Positions 43,339 through 51,611 of a stretch of 64,000 nucleotides of DNA are shown piece after piece (positions within the stretch are counted from its first letter, which is position 1; each line of letters begins with the position of its first letter). The notes below the pieces were generated by a model, which made no database searches, was not told the DNA's origin, and saw only the letters and a list, made by a program, of their open reading frames with translations. Source of the DNA: JAYODZ01 sp965660195. GTDB lineage: Bacteria; Pseudomonadota; Alphaproteobacteria; RS24. The stretch spans positions 1 to 64,000 of the forward strand of contig CBFHZM010000001.1 in assembly GCA_965660195.1 (NCBI GenBank), written 5' to 3'. The position numbers were made by a program, and so were the translations under genes.

Positions 43339-44619
43339 TTGAGCAAAGTAGGATCTGGCGATAGCAAAAGTACGCTTTACTGCTCTTTCTGCGGAAAGAG
43401 TCAACACGAAGTCCGTAAACTGATCGCCGGGCCAACTGTCTTCATTTGTGATGAATGCGTCGAGTTGTGCATGGATATCATCCGCGAGGAGAGTAAAGCT
43501 TCGCTGGTTAAGACAGCCGACGGTGTGCCAACGCCGCATGAAATTCTCGAAGTTCTTGACGATTATGTGATCGGCCAGAACCACGCCAAGCGGGTTTTGT
43601 CTGTTGCCGTTCATAATCACTACAAGCGCCTGAAGCACGCTGGTAAAACCGGTGATGTTGAGCTTTCAAAGTCAAATATTCTGCTTGTCGGACCGACGGG
43701 GTGCGGCAAAACGCTGTTGGCGCAGACACTGGCGCGCATTCTCGATGTGCCCTTTACCATGGCCGATGCGACAACGCTGACCGAGGCAGGGTATGTTGGC
43801 GAAGATGTTGAGAATATAATTCTAAAGTTGCTGCAGGCTGCCGATTATAATGTCGAGCGGGCACAGCGCGGTATCGTTTATATCGACGAGGTTGATAAAA
43901 TTACGCGCAAGGCGGAAAACCCCTCGATCACGCGAGATGTATCGGGCGAGGGGGTTCAGCAAGCTCTGTTGAAAATCATGGAGGGCACCGTTGCCTCCGT
44001 TCCGCCGCAAGGTGGGCGTAAACACCCGCAGCAAGAATTCCTGCAAGTCGATACGACTAATATTCTATTTATTTGTGGTGGGGCCTTTGCCGGTCTGGAC
44101 AAAATGATCGCTAAGCGCGGTCTTGAAACCTCAATTGGCTTTGGCGCCAATGTGCAAGTGCAGGAGGAGCGCAAGACCGGCGACCTCTTGAAGTTGATTG
44201 AACCTGAAGATTTGCTGAAATTTGGCCTCATCCCAGAATTTGTGGGCCGCCTTCCTGTGCTAGCAACGCTTGAGGATTTAGACGAAGACGCGTTGGTGAC
44301 GATCTTGACTGAACCCAAAAATGCTTTGGTGCGTCAGTATCAAAGTTTGTTCGGCATGGAAGACGTTAAATTGACCTTTACCGATGAGGCCTTGCGGGCC
44401 ATTGCGCAAAAGGCGATTGAGCGTAAAACGGGGGCGCGGGGTCTACGATCAGTGCTCGAGGGGATTTTGCTTGATACTATGTTCGAGCTACCAGCGCTTG
44501 AAAATGTTGAAGAAGTGGTCGTGAACCCTGAGGTGATTGAGGGTAATGCCAAGCCGCTCTATATTTACGCGCCGCAAAAAGAAGAGAGCCTGTCAGCCTC
44601 ATCGACCTCTGCGTCATAA
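43339..44619 (+). CDS. clpX: ClpX, AAA+ unfoldase of ClpXP
   Basis: The 426-residue protein has the N-terminal zinc-binding domain (Cys15, Cys18, Cys37, Cys40), Walker A GPTGCGKT (118-125), Walker B IVYIDEVDKI and the IGF loop segment used to dock ClpP (SIGFGANVQ). The start is TTG at 43339 with AAGGAT upstream; no nearby ATG precedes the zinc domain. In alphaproteobacteria ClpXP degrades CtrA and other cell-cycle regulators; whether that applies here is inference. Confidence 0.98.
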   Translation: MSKVGSGDSKSTLYCSFCGKSQHEVRKLIAGPTVFICDECVELCMDIIREESKASLVKTADGVPTPHEILEVLDDYVIGQNHAKRVLSVAVHNHYKRLKHAGKTGDVELSKSNILLVGPTGCGKTLLAQTLARILDVPFTMADATTLTEAGYVGEDVENIILKLLQAADYNVERAQRGIVYIDEVDKITRKAENPSITRDVSGEGVQQALLKIMEGTVASVPPQGGRKHPQQEFLQVDTTNILFICGGAFAGLDKMIAKRGLETSIGFGANVQVQEERKTGDLLKLIEPEDLLKFGLIPEFVGRLPVLATLEDLDEDALVTILTEPKNALVRQYQSLFGMEDVKLTFTDEALRAIAQKAIERKTGARGLRSVLEGILLDTMFELPALENVEEVVVNPEVIEGNAKPLYIYAPQKEESLSASSTSAS

Positions 44620-44848
44620 TATCTCAAGAAATGTCTTTGTGGACGTAAGTCCCAACTCTTGAATTCGGCATTTTTATCACCACATAGAGAGTAGGCACAG
44701 GAAGCTGTGAATGCCCTAGTGTTTTGTTTTGACCCCGCTTCATGAATCACGGGGTAATAAAACATCACTGCAAGATTGTGCATGTGCCGCGGGCAGGTGG
44801 TCTGTGCCTGGCTGTCCAAGGGTAGCAAGTTGTCGGAAAGGACATATA
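44620..44848. other. 229-bp clpX-lon gap
   Basis: No gene is seen. It contains the heat-shock-like promoter at 44658-44685 and, downstream, a 6-bp dyad ACCCCG...CGGGGT (within about 44734-44757) in the presumed lon leader. Confidence 0.5.
44658..44685 (+). promoter_or_regulatory. Possible sigma32 (heat-shock) promoter of lon
   Basis: CTTGAA (44658-44663) is followed after 16 bp by CCACAT (44680-44685), close to the RpoH consensus CTTGAA...CCCCAT. lon is a classic RpoH target. It would give a leader of about 150 nt. Confidence 0.45.
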
Positions 44849-47278
44849 ATGAGCGATCAAGAATTCACCAAAGCGTCGAGGCAAGATCCGATTCCTGAGG
44901 TTTTGCCGGTTTTACCGCTACGGAATATTGTCGTCTACCCAGGAATGATCGTGCCACTTTTTGTTGGTCGCGAGAAATCGGTCCGTGCCCTTGAAGACGT
45001 CATGGATAATGACAAACAGGTGATGCTGGTATGCCAGAAAGATGGCGACAAGGACGAGCCAGACGAAGCCGACTTGAACGGTATCGGAACCATCGGTACG
45101 ATTTTGCAGTTGCTTAAACTTCCTGACGGAACCGTGAAAGTGCTGGTCGAAGGGATCCAGCGCGCTAAGGTGCTCGAGTTCTTGCCCAATGAAGCCTTTT
45201 TTGAGGTGAGCACTTTGCCGTTAACCGAAGAGCCGGGGCGCGACGAGGAGGTCAAGCCCCTCATGCAGGCTGCCATCAAACAGTTTGAAGGTTATGTTAA
45301 GCTGAACCGGAAAATTCCACCTGAAGTGCAATCTAGTCTTGTAGATATTACCAGCGCCGCGAAGCTGGTCGATACGATCGCGACGCATTTGAATGTGAGC
45401 CTGTCTGACAAGCAAAGGCTTTTGGAAATGTTGTCGGTGACCGAGCGCCTCGAGACCGTCATCGGCTACATGGAAGGCGAGGTCGGTGTTCTGCAGGTCG
45501 AGAAGAAGATCCGGGGTCGCGTCAAGCGCCAGATGGAAAAGACCCAACGCGAATATTATTTGAATGAGCAATTAAAAGCGATCCAGAAGGAGCTTGGCGA
45601 AAGCGAGGACGGCACGGACGAGTTGTCGGAGCTCGAAGATAAAATTAAGAAAACCAAGCTTTCCAAGGAAGCTCGGGAAAAAGCTCAGGCTGAAATGAAA
45701 AAATTACGCTCGATGAGCCCCATGTCGGCGGAAGCAACTGTCGTCCGGAATTATTTGGATTGGTTGCTATCGGTACCCTGGAAGAAGAAGGGGAAAGTTA
45801 AAAAAGATCTCGGTCTGGCCGAGGAAACGCTTGAGACCGATCACTATGGTCTTGAGAAGGTGAAAGAGCGGATCCTCGAGTATCTAGCGGTGCAACAGCG
45901 CGCCAACAAACTTCGCGGTCCGATCTTGTGCCTCGTCGGCCCTCCCGGTGTAGGGAAGACCTCTCTCGGTAAGTCGATCGCAAAGGCTACGGGCCGCGAA
46001 TTTGTCCGTATGTCGCTCGGCGGCGTGCGCGATGAGAGCGAAATCCGCGGTCACCGCCGGACATATATTGGCTCAATGCCAGGCAAGGTCATTCAGTCGA
46101 TGAAGAAGGTCAAAACCAGCAACCCGCTGATGTTGCTCGATGAGATTGATAAGCTTGGTGCCGACTATCGCGGCGACCCCTCATCGGCCCTGCTTGAGGT
46201 TCTCGACCCCGAGCAAAACAATAGCTTTAACGACCACTACCTTGAAGTCGATTACGATCTCTCGAATGTGATGTTCGTGACGACCGCGAATTCACTCAAT
46301 ATTCCGGGGCCGTTATTGGACCGTATGGAAGTGATACGTATTGCTGGTTACACCGAAGATGAAAAAATCGAGATTGCGAAGCAGCATCTCCTGCCACAAG
46401 CGGTTGAAGAGCACGGTCTGCGAGCTGGCGAGTTTGAACTCGCAGATGAGGTTTTGCGCGATATTATCCGGTATTATACCCGCGAGGCTGGGGTGCGGAA
46501 CTTGAAGCGTGAAATTGCTAATTTGGCGCGGAAAGCCGTGACCGAAATCGTTAGAGGTAAAGGGCAAACAGTCTCGGTAACACCTGAAAATCTGCCGGAT
46601 TACCTCGGTGTACGACGGCATCGGTTTGGCTTGGCTGAGAGCGACGATCAGGTTGGGGTTGTAACTGGTCTGGCTTGGACCGAGGTGGGCGGCGAACTAT
46701 TAACCATCGAAGGGGTTATGTTGCCTGGTAAGGGACGCATGACAACGACGGGGAAACTCGGCGATGTTATGAAAGAATCAATCAATGCTGCCTCGTCTTA
46801 TGTCCGCTCGAGAAGCACCGTTTTTGGCATTGAGCCGCCACTTTTCGAACGAAAAGACATTCACGTCCACGTACCCGAGGGGGCGACCCCAAAGGACGGA
46901 CCATCGGCCGGGACAGCCATGGCGACGGCGATTGTGTCGGTGATGACGGGTATTCCTGTGCGCAAAGAAATCGCTATGACCGGCGAGGTTACCTTGCGCG
47001 GACGCGTACTGCCGATTGGTGGATTAAAAGAAAAACTTTTGGCGGCACTGCGTGGCGGCATCTCTAAGGTATTGATTCCTAAGGAAAATGAGAAGGACCT
47101 CGCAGACATTCCTGATAATATCAAGGATGGGCTCGAGATCATTCCAGTGGAAAGCATGGATGAAGTTTTGCGGCATGCTTTGGTCTCAATGCCAACAGCG
47201 ATCGATTGGGATGAGGATGCGTATAATGCTTCGAAGGCAGCGCAGCAGGCAGAAAGTGCTTCGGTAATCCCGCATTAG
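44849..47278 (+). CDS. lon: Lon protease
   Basis: Lon is a homo-hexameric AAA+ protease for damaged and regulatory proteins. The 809-residue protein has the N-terminal substrate domain (VLPLRNIVVYPG), a coiled region, Walker A GPPGVGKTS, Walker B LMLLDEIDK and the catalytic Ser686 in PKDGPSAGTA with the Lys in GGLKEKLLAA. The ATG at 44849 has GGAAAGG upstream; a longer frame back to 44729 has no homology to Lon. It is followed after 101 bp by hupB. Confidence 0.98.
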   Translation: MSDQEFTKASRQDPIPEVLPVLPLRNIVVYPGMIVPLFVGREKSVRALEDVMDNDKQVMLVCQKDGDKDEPDEADLNGIGTIGTILQLLKLPDGTVKVLVEGIQRAKVLEFLPNEAFFEVSTLPLTEEPGRDEEVKPLMQAAIKQFEGYVKLNRKIPPEVQSSLVDITSAAKLVDTIATHLNVSLSDKQRLLEMLSVTERLETVIGYMEGEVGVLQVEKKIRGRVKRQMEKTQREYYLNEQLKAIQKELGESEDGTDELSELEDKIKKTKLSKEAREKAQAEMKKLRSMSPMSAEATVVRNYLDWLLSVPWKKKGKVKKDLGLAEETLETDHYGLEKVKERILEYLAVQQRANKLRGPILCLVGPPGVGKTSLGKSIAKATGREFVRMSLGGVRDESEIRGHRRTYIGSMPGKVIQSMKKVKTSNPLMLLDEIDKLGADYRGDPSSALLEVLDPEQNNSFNDHYLEVDYDLSNVMFVTTANSLNIPGPLLDRMEVIRIAGYTEDEKIEIAKQHLLPQAVEEHGLRAGEFELADEVLRDIIRYYTREAGVRNLKREIANLARKAVTEIVRGKGQTVSVTPENLPDYLGVRRHRFGLAESDDQVGVVTGLAWTEVGGELLTIEGVMLPGKGRMTTTGKLGDVMKESINAASSYVRSRSTVFGIEPPLFERKDIHVHVPEGATPKDGPSAGTAMATAIVSVMTGIPVRKEIAMTGEVTLRGRVLPIGGLKEKLLAALRGGISKVLIPKENEKDLADIPDNIKDGLEIIPVESMDEVLRHALVSMPTAIDWDEDAYNASKAAQQAESASVIPH

Positions 47279-47314
47279 TGTCTCTAAAAACCGCAGAAAT
47301 CCGCTTTTTTTCTT

Positions 47315-47344
47315 TTGACCGCCTGTCGAATCGGCGCATAGGCT
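47315..47344 (+). promoter_or_regulatory. Possible promoter of hupB
   Basis: TTGACC (47315-47320) and TAGGCT (47339-47344) are separated by 18 bp and lie about 40 bp before the HU start. The -10 is a weak match. Confidence 0.35.
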
Positions 47345-47379
47345 ATGGATTGTGGATAGATTATCTTTGAGAGGAAGCC

Positions 47380-47652
47380 ATGAACAAACAGGATTTGGTA
47401 AACAAAGTTGCAGACGACACAGGTCTTTCAAAAGCAGACGCTGGCCGTGCCGTTGATAGTGTATTTGACTCGATCACAGCTCAGCTCGCTTCTGGCGGAG
47501 AGGTTCGCTTGGTCGGTTTCGGTACTTTTGCCGTTGCGCGACGTAAAGCAACGACGGGTCGGAACCCACGCACGGGTGACACCATTCAGATCGCAGCTTC
47601 AAATGCAGCAAAATTCAAAGCCGGTAAGGCTCTGAAAGACGCGCTGAATTAA
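47380..47652 (+). CDS. hupB: HU family DNA-binding protein
   Basis: HU is the histone-like, DNA-bending nucleoid protein. The 90-residue product is full length, with MNKQDLVNKVADDTGLSKA, the GFGTFAVARRKATTGRNPRTG DNA-binding arm split over this segment, and the NAAKFKAGKALKDALN end. Position right after lon is conserved in alpha- and gammaproteobacteria. It has an AGAGGAAG ribosome site and its own terminator. Confidence 0.98.
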   Translation: MNKQDLVNKVADDTGLSKADAGRAVDSVFDSITAQLASGGEVRLVGFGTFAVARRKATTGRNPRTGDTIQIAASNAAKFKAGKALKDALN

Positions 47653-47678
47653 GCCGCTATCTTCGATTTAAAAAAAAG

Positions 47679-47713
47679 CGCCGGCTCATATCGATGGGTC
47701 GGCGTTTTCTTTT
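47679..47713 (+). terminator. Rho-independent terminator after hupB
   Basis: The stem starts with CGCCG / CGGCG and continues imperfectly with G-U pairs toward an ATCG loop. It is followed by TTTTCTTTT and preceded by an A run. Confidence 0.8.
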
Positions 47714-47740
47714 GCATTTTTTTTGCTGTTGCACTATACA
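47712..47740 (+). promoter_or_regulatory. Promoter of tRNA-Val
   Basis: TTGCAT (47712-47717) and TATACA (47735-47740) are spaced by 17 bp; the predicted transcription start is a few bases before the mature tRNA end. The -35 overlaps the hupB terminator T tract. Confidence 0.6.
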
Positions 47741-47749
47741 CGCGTTCAA

Positions 47750-47825
47750 GGGCGGTTAGCTCAGCTGGGAGAGCATCTCGTTTACACCGAGAGGGTCGGC
47801 GGTTCGATCCCGTCACCGCCCACCA
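47750..47825 (+). tRNA. tRNA-Val (anticodon TAC)
   Basis: The 76-nt gene has acceptor GGGCGGT paired with ACCGCCC, discriminator A and encoded CCA. The anticodon stem TCTCG/CGAGA holds loop TTTACAC, anticodon TAC at 47783-47785. The D and T arms are intact. Confidence 0.97.
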
Positions 47826-47964
47826 ATCCCCGCACATGTCTTGGTCGATAAGATTGTTTGATTCGCCTGCGCTGGCGGACTGTGTGAGGCGCTTAGGGAT
47901 TTTGTGCTTATATGCCTTTGGTTGATTAAGGGCAGTAAAAAACAAAATCTTCGGCATTGATTGC

Positions 47965-47993
47965 TTGACAGATACCGATGGCAATCGTAAACC
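47965..47993 (+). promoter_or_regulatory. Possible promoter of tRNA-Asp
   Basis: A consensus TTGACA (47965-47970) is followed after 17 bp by TAAACC (47988-47993), a weak -10. A perfect hairpin ACAGCT-TTTTC-AGCTGT lies between it and the tRNA. Confidence 0.35.
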
Positions 47994-48030
47994 GAGTTTC
48001 GTTGTGACACAGCTTTTTCAGCTGTCTTTC

Positions 48031-48107
48031 GGGGGTGTAGCTCAGTTGGTTAGAGCGCTGGCCTGTCACGCCAGAGGCCGCGGGTTCGAGTCCCGTCACT
48101 CCCGCCA
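48031..48107 (+). tRNA. tRNA-Asp (anticodon GTC)
   Basis: The 77-nt gene has acceptor GGGGGTG against CACTCCC (one G-U pair), discriminator G as expected for Asp, and encoded CCA. The anticodon stem CTGGC/GCCAG holds loop CTGTCAC, giving GTC at 48065-48067. Confidence 0.97.
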
Positions 48108-48170
48108 CTTCGCATCTTTCTCAACAGAATATTTTCTCTATAAAACAAAGTAATTGCGGCGGTTTTACGC

Positions 48171-48198
48171 TTGCATCGAGGCTCGCACGGGATATACT
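48171..48198 (+). promoter_or_regulatory. Promoter of the nuo operon
   Basis: TTGCAT (48171-48176), 16 bp, then TATACT (48193-48198). It lies about 80 bp before nuoA and is the only good promoter seen before the 14-gene cluster. Confidence 0.55.
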
Positions 48199-48277
48199 CC
48201 GCCCATCTGAACCGAAGGTTTTGGTGTAGCTTACTTGCGCGAAAACAATCTACAGTGAAAGTCTAAAGGCGAGCGTA

Positions 48278-48643
48278 ATGCAGGATCTTTTAAACACTTA
48301 CTACCCAATCTTGATCTTTATGGCCTTGTCTGCCGTTATCACATTAGCGCTTATGGTTGTGCCCGCGCTGATTGCGCCCACTGCGCCGGATCCAGACAAG
48401 CTTTCTTCCTATGAATGCGGCTTTGAAGAGTTCGACGATGCGCGCATGAAATTCGATGTGAAGTTCTACCTGGTAGCAATTCTGTTTATTATTTTTGACC
48501 TCGAGGTCGCCTTCTTATTCCCGTGGGCTGTGGCCTTTGGCGATGTTGGTTTGTTTGGCTTCTGGTCGATGATGTTCTTCCTCGGTGTTTTGACGGTTGG
48601 GTTTATATACGAGTGGCGCAAAGGCGCTCTTGAGTGGGATTGA
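48278..48643 (+). CDS. nuoA: NADH-quinone oxidoreductase subunit A
   Basis: This is a small membrane subunit of complex I at the junction of the arms. The 121-residue product has three transmembrane helices, the conserved YECGFEEFDDARMKFDVKFY loop split across helices 1-2, and FDLEVAFLFPWA. An AAGGCGAG ribosome site precedes the ATG. It is the first gene of the operon. Confidence 0.97.
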   Translation: MQDLLNTYYPILIFMALSAVITLALMVVPALIAPTAPDPDKLSSYECGFEEFDDARMKFDVKFYLVAILFIIFDLEVAFLFPWAVAFGDVGLFGFWSMMFFLGVLTVGFIYEWRKGALEWD

Positions 48644-48648
48644 TAATC

Positions 48649-49191
48649 ATGGCGAAGACACAATCTAGCGCAGGCGATCAGCGACCGGCTCCTATGCAGG
48701 ATCCATACTATGCCGAGGTATCAAACCAACTGGCGGATAAAGGCTTTGTGCTGACCTCAGCCGAAGACTTAATTAATTGGGCGCGGACCGGTTCGCTTCA
48801 CTGGATGACTTTTGGGTTGGCTTGCTGTGCGGTAGAGATGATGCATACCTCGATGCCGCGTTATGATGTTGAGCGCTTTGGGTTCGCACCCCGCGCCTCC
48901 CCACGGCAATCGGATGTGATGATTGTCGCGGGAACCTTGACCAACAAAATGGCACCGGCTTTGCGCAAGGTTTATGACCAAATGCCCGAACCGCGCTACG
49001 TCATTTCCATGGGGTCTTGCGCCAATGGCGGTGGCTATTACCATTATAGTTATTCAGTCGTGCGTGGCTGTGATCGGGTTGTGCCGGTCGATATTTACGT
49101 CCCCGGTTGCCCCCCCACGGCAGAAGCCTTGTTGTATGGCGTGTTGCTCCTGCAAAAGAAAATCCGGCGCACCGGAACCATCGAACGCTAG
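48649..49191 (+). CDS. nuoB: NADH-quinone oxidoreductase subunit B
   Basis: NuoB carries cluster N2, the last iron-sulfur centre before quinone. The 180-residue protein has the adjacent Cys pair in FGLACCAVEMMH, the downstream SMGSCANGGGYYHYSYSVVRG and VPGCPPTAEALL. The ATG at 48649 lies 5 bp after the nuoA stop; the earlier frame start overlapping nuoA is rejected. Confidence 0.98.
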   Translation: MAKTQSSAGDQRPAPMQDPYYAEVSNQLADKGFVLTSAEDLINWARTGSLHWMTFGLACCAVEMMHTSMPRYDVERFGFAPRASPRQSDVMIVAGTLTNKMAPALRKVYDQMPEPRYVISMGSCANGGGYYHYSYSVVRGCDRVVPVDIYVPGCPPTAEALLYGVLLLQKKIRRTGTIER

Positions 49192-49206
49192 TCCCGCGGA
49201 GAGATC

Positions 49207-49830
49207 ATGACGACTACAGCAGAGCTTTCTGAACTTGCTGCTCATATCGAGAGTGGTTTATCCGACATGGGCATTGAAACGCACATCGCTTTCGGTGAGT
49301 TGACGGTTATCAGCCCAGTGAGCGCGATTGTCGATGTCATACGGTTTTTGCGTGATGATAAGAAATGTGATTTTGGACAGTTGATAGATATTTGTGGCGC
49401 TGACTATCCAGAGCGGGCTGACCGTTTTGACGTCGTCTATCATTTGCTATCGATGACAAAGAATCACCGTATCCGATGCAAAGTCGCTGTCGGCGAGGGT
49501 GAGATGGTCGCCAGTATTATTGCACTATTTGATAACGCGAATTGGTACGAGCGCGAAACCTTCGATATGTATGGAATCGTCTTTTCCGGGCACCCTGACT
49601 TGCGGCGCATATTGACGGATTACGGCTTTGAAGGCTATCCGCTGCGGAAAGATTTTCCGCTTACCGGACATGTTGAGGTGCGCTATGACGACGACGTCAA
49701 GAAGGTCGTCTATGAGCCGGTTCGCTTGGTCCAAGAGTTCCGCGATTTCGATTTCGAGAGCCCATGGGAGGGCGCTCGCGGGCTTTTGCCGGGTGATGAA
49801 AAAGCAGCCTCGTCAGCAGGGGAAGAATAA
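49207..49830 (+). CDS. nuoC: NADH-quinone oxidoreductase subunit C
   Basis: This is the 30-kDa peripheral-arm subunit, 207 residues, with ANWYERETFDMYGIVFSGHPDLRRILTDYGFEGYPLRKDFP as its hallmark region (two adjoining motifs). It is separate from nuoD, unlike the fused E. coli nuoCD. It lies 3 bp before nuoD. Confidence 0.97.
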   Translation: MTTTAELSELAAHIESGLSDMGIETHIAFGELTVISPVSAIVDVIRFLRDDKKCDFGQLIDICGADYPERADRFDVVYHLLSMTKNHRIRCKVAVGEGEMVASIIALFDNANWYERETFDMYGIVFSGHPDLRRILTDYGFEGYPLRKDFPLTGHVEVRYDDDVKKVVYEPVRLVQEFRDFDFESPWEGARGLLPGDEKAASSAGEE

Positions 49831-49833
49831 GCG

Positions 49834-51015
49834 ATGTCAGAAGCGATTGAAGATCGAAAATTTACTATCAATTTCGGCCCTCAGCACCCTGCAGCTCACG
49901 GTGTGTTGCGGTTGGTCATGGATCTCGATGGCGAAATGGTCACCCGCGTCGATCCTCATATTGGCTTGCTGCATCGTGGCACCGAAAAACTAATCGAGCA
50001 CAAAACTTATCTACAGGCAGTGCCTTATTTCGACCGTCTGGACTATGTCGCGCCGATGAACCAAGAGCACGCCTTTGCGTTAGCGGTAGAACGCTTGCTC
50101 GGCATTACAGTTCCCAAACGCGGTCAATATATTCGTGTATTGTATTCTGAAATTGGTCGGCTTTTGAGCCATTTATTGAATATTACGACGCAAGCCCTGG
50201 ATGTTGGTGCGCTGACGCCGCCGCTTTGGGGGTTCGAAGAACGCGAGAAAATGATGATTTTCTATGAGCGGGCCAGTGGCGCACGCTTGCACGCCGCTTA
50301 TTTCCGACCCGGAGGCGTGCATCAGGATTTGCCCGCAGATTTGCTGAGCGATATTTATGATTTTTGCGACCCTTTTCTCAAAGTGATGGATGACATTGAG
50401 AGTTTGTTGACCGACAATCGGATCTTCAAACAGCGTAATGTTGATATCGGTATTGTCTCGGAGGACGATATTTACAATTGGGGGTTAACGGGCGTCATGG
50501 CCCGCGGTTCGGGTTTGGCGTGGGATTTGCGCCGGTCGCAGCCCTACGAAGCCTACAACGATTTTGATTTTGACATCCCGATTGGCAAAAACGGCGATTG
50601 CTATGATCGCTATTTGGTGCGTGTTGAGGAATGTCGGCAATCAATTCGCATTATGAAGCAGTGCATTGAAAATATGCCCGATGGGCCGGTGTCAGCCACC
50701 GACGGCAAGATCGTGCCTCCCAAGCGCGGCGAGATGAAGCGTTCGATGGAAGCGTTGATCCATCACTTCAAACTCTACACCGAAGGCTATCATGTTACGG
50801 CTGGCGAAGTTTATGCCGCCGTCGAGGCGCCGAAAGGTGAGTTCGGTGTTTATCTAGTTGGCGATGGGTCGAATAAGCCTTACCGCTGTAAGATCCGTGC
50901 CCCTGGATATGCGCATCTACAAGCCATGGATTATTTGTGTCGCGATCACATGCTGGCCGACGTGTCAGCTATTTTGGGATCGCTTGATATCGTGTTTGGA
51001 GAGGTTGATCGATGA
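49834..51015 (+). CDS. nuoD: NADH-quinone oxidoreductase subunit D
   Basis: This is the 49-kDa subunit that forms the quinone pocket with NuoB. The 393-residue protein has NFGPQHPAAHGVLR at the start, HRGTEKLIEHKTY, and the C-terminal GSLDIVFGEVDR. Its stop overlaps the nuoE start (ATGA). Confidence 0.98.
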   Translation: MSEAIEDRKFTINFGPQHPAAHGVLRLVMDLDGEMVTRVDPHIGLLHRGTEKLIEHKTYLQAVPYFDRLDYVAPMNQEHAFALAVERLLGITVPKRGQYIRVLYSEIGRLLSHLLNITTQALDVGALTPPLWGFEEREKMMIFYERASGARLHAAYFRPGGVHQDLPADLLSDIYDFCDPFLKVMDDIESLLTDNRIFKQRNVDIGIVSEDDIYNWGLTGVMARGSGLAWDLRRSQPYEAYNDFDFDIPIGKNGDCYDRYLVRVEECRQSIRIMKQCIENMPDGPVSATDGKIVPPKRGEMKRSMEALIHHFKLYTEGYHVTAGEVYAAVEAPKGEFGVYLVGDGSNKPYRCKIRAPGYAHLQAMDYLCRDHMLADVSAILGSLDIVFGEVDR

Positions 51016-51611
51016 GTGTAAGACGGCTTCACGATAAGCAACCCGAGAGCTTCGCTTTCACGGATGAAAACACTGCCTGGGCAGAAGCGCAAATTAAAAA
51101 GTATCCAGAAGGGCGTCAGGCGAGCGCCGTGATCCCGCTTTTGTGGCAAGCACAGAAGCAGGGTGATGGTTGGTTGTCGGAGCCCGCGATGCGCCATGTC
51201 GCCGATATGCTCGAGATGCCATATATGCGGGTTTTCGAGGTTGCAACTTTCTACACGATGTTCAACTTAAAACCGGTCGGAAAACATTTTGTGCAACTTT
51301 GTGGTACGACGCCATGCTGGTTGCGCGGTGCTGATGATCTTAAAGCCGTATGCCGCGAGGTCATCGGCGAGCAGGGCGATATTACCGATGATGGCGCTTT
51401 GAGCTGGCTTGAAGTCGAGTGCCTTGGTGCCTGCGTCAACGCGCCGATGGTGCAAATCAACGATGATTTTTATGAAGATCTTACAGCCGAGAGCTTCAAA
51501 GATATTTTGCTGAAGTTGCAAGCTGGCGAGACGGTCGCGCCGGGGCCGCAGAATTCGCGTCAGGCCTCGGAGCCGGAGGGCGGTCGAACAGTTCTAAAGG
51601 GTGATGCATAA
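51012..51611 (+). CDS. nuoE: NADH-quinone oxidoreductase subunit E
   Basis: NuoE is the 24-kDa subunit with [2Fe-2S] cluster N1a. The four ligands are in LCGTTPCW and CLGACVNAP. The 199-residue protein has a polar C-terminal extension after the thioredoxin-like fold. The stop shares a base with nuoF (TAATG). Confidence 0.97.
   Translation: MSVRRLHDKQPESFAFTDENTAWAEAQIKKYPEGRQASAVIPLLWQAQKQGDGWLSEPAMRHVADMLEMPYMRVFEVATFYTMFNLKPVGKHFVQLCGTTPCWLRGADDLKAVCREVIGEQGDITDDGALSWLEVECLGACVNAPMVQINDDFYEDLTAESFKDILLKLQAGETVAPGPQNSRQASEPEGGRTVLKGDA

Noticed and set aside
44729..44848. 40-codon N-terminal extension of lon
   Set aside because: Not similar to Lon, contains the presumed leader and a dyad, whereas ATG 44849 has a good ribosome site.
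48634..48648. Five-codon upstream extension of nuoB overlapping nuoA
   Set aside because: Family N-termini and spacing favour the ATG at 48649.
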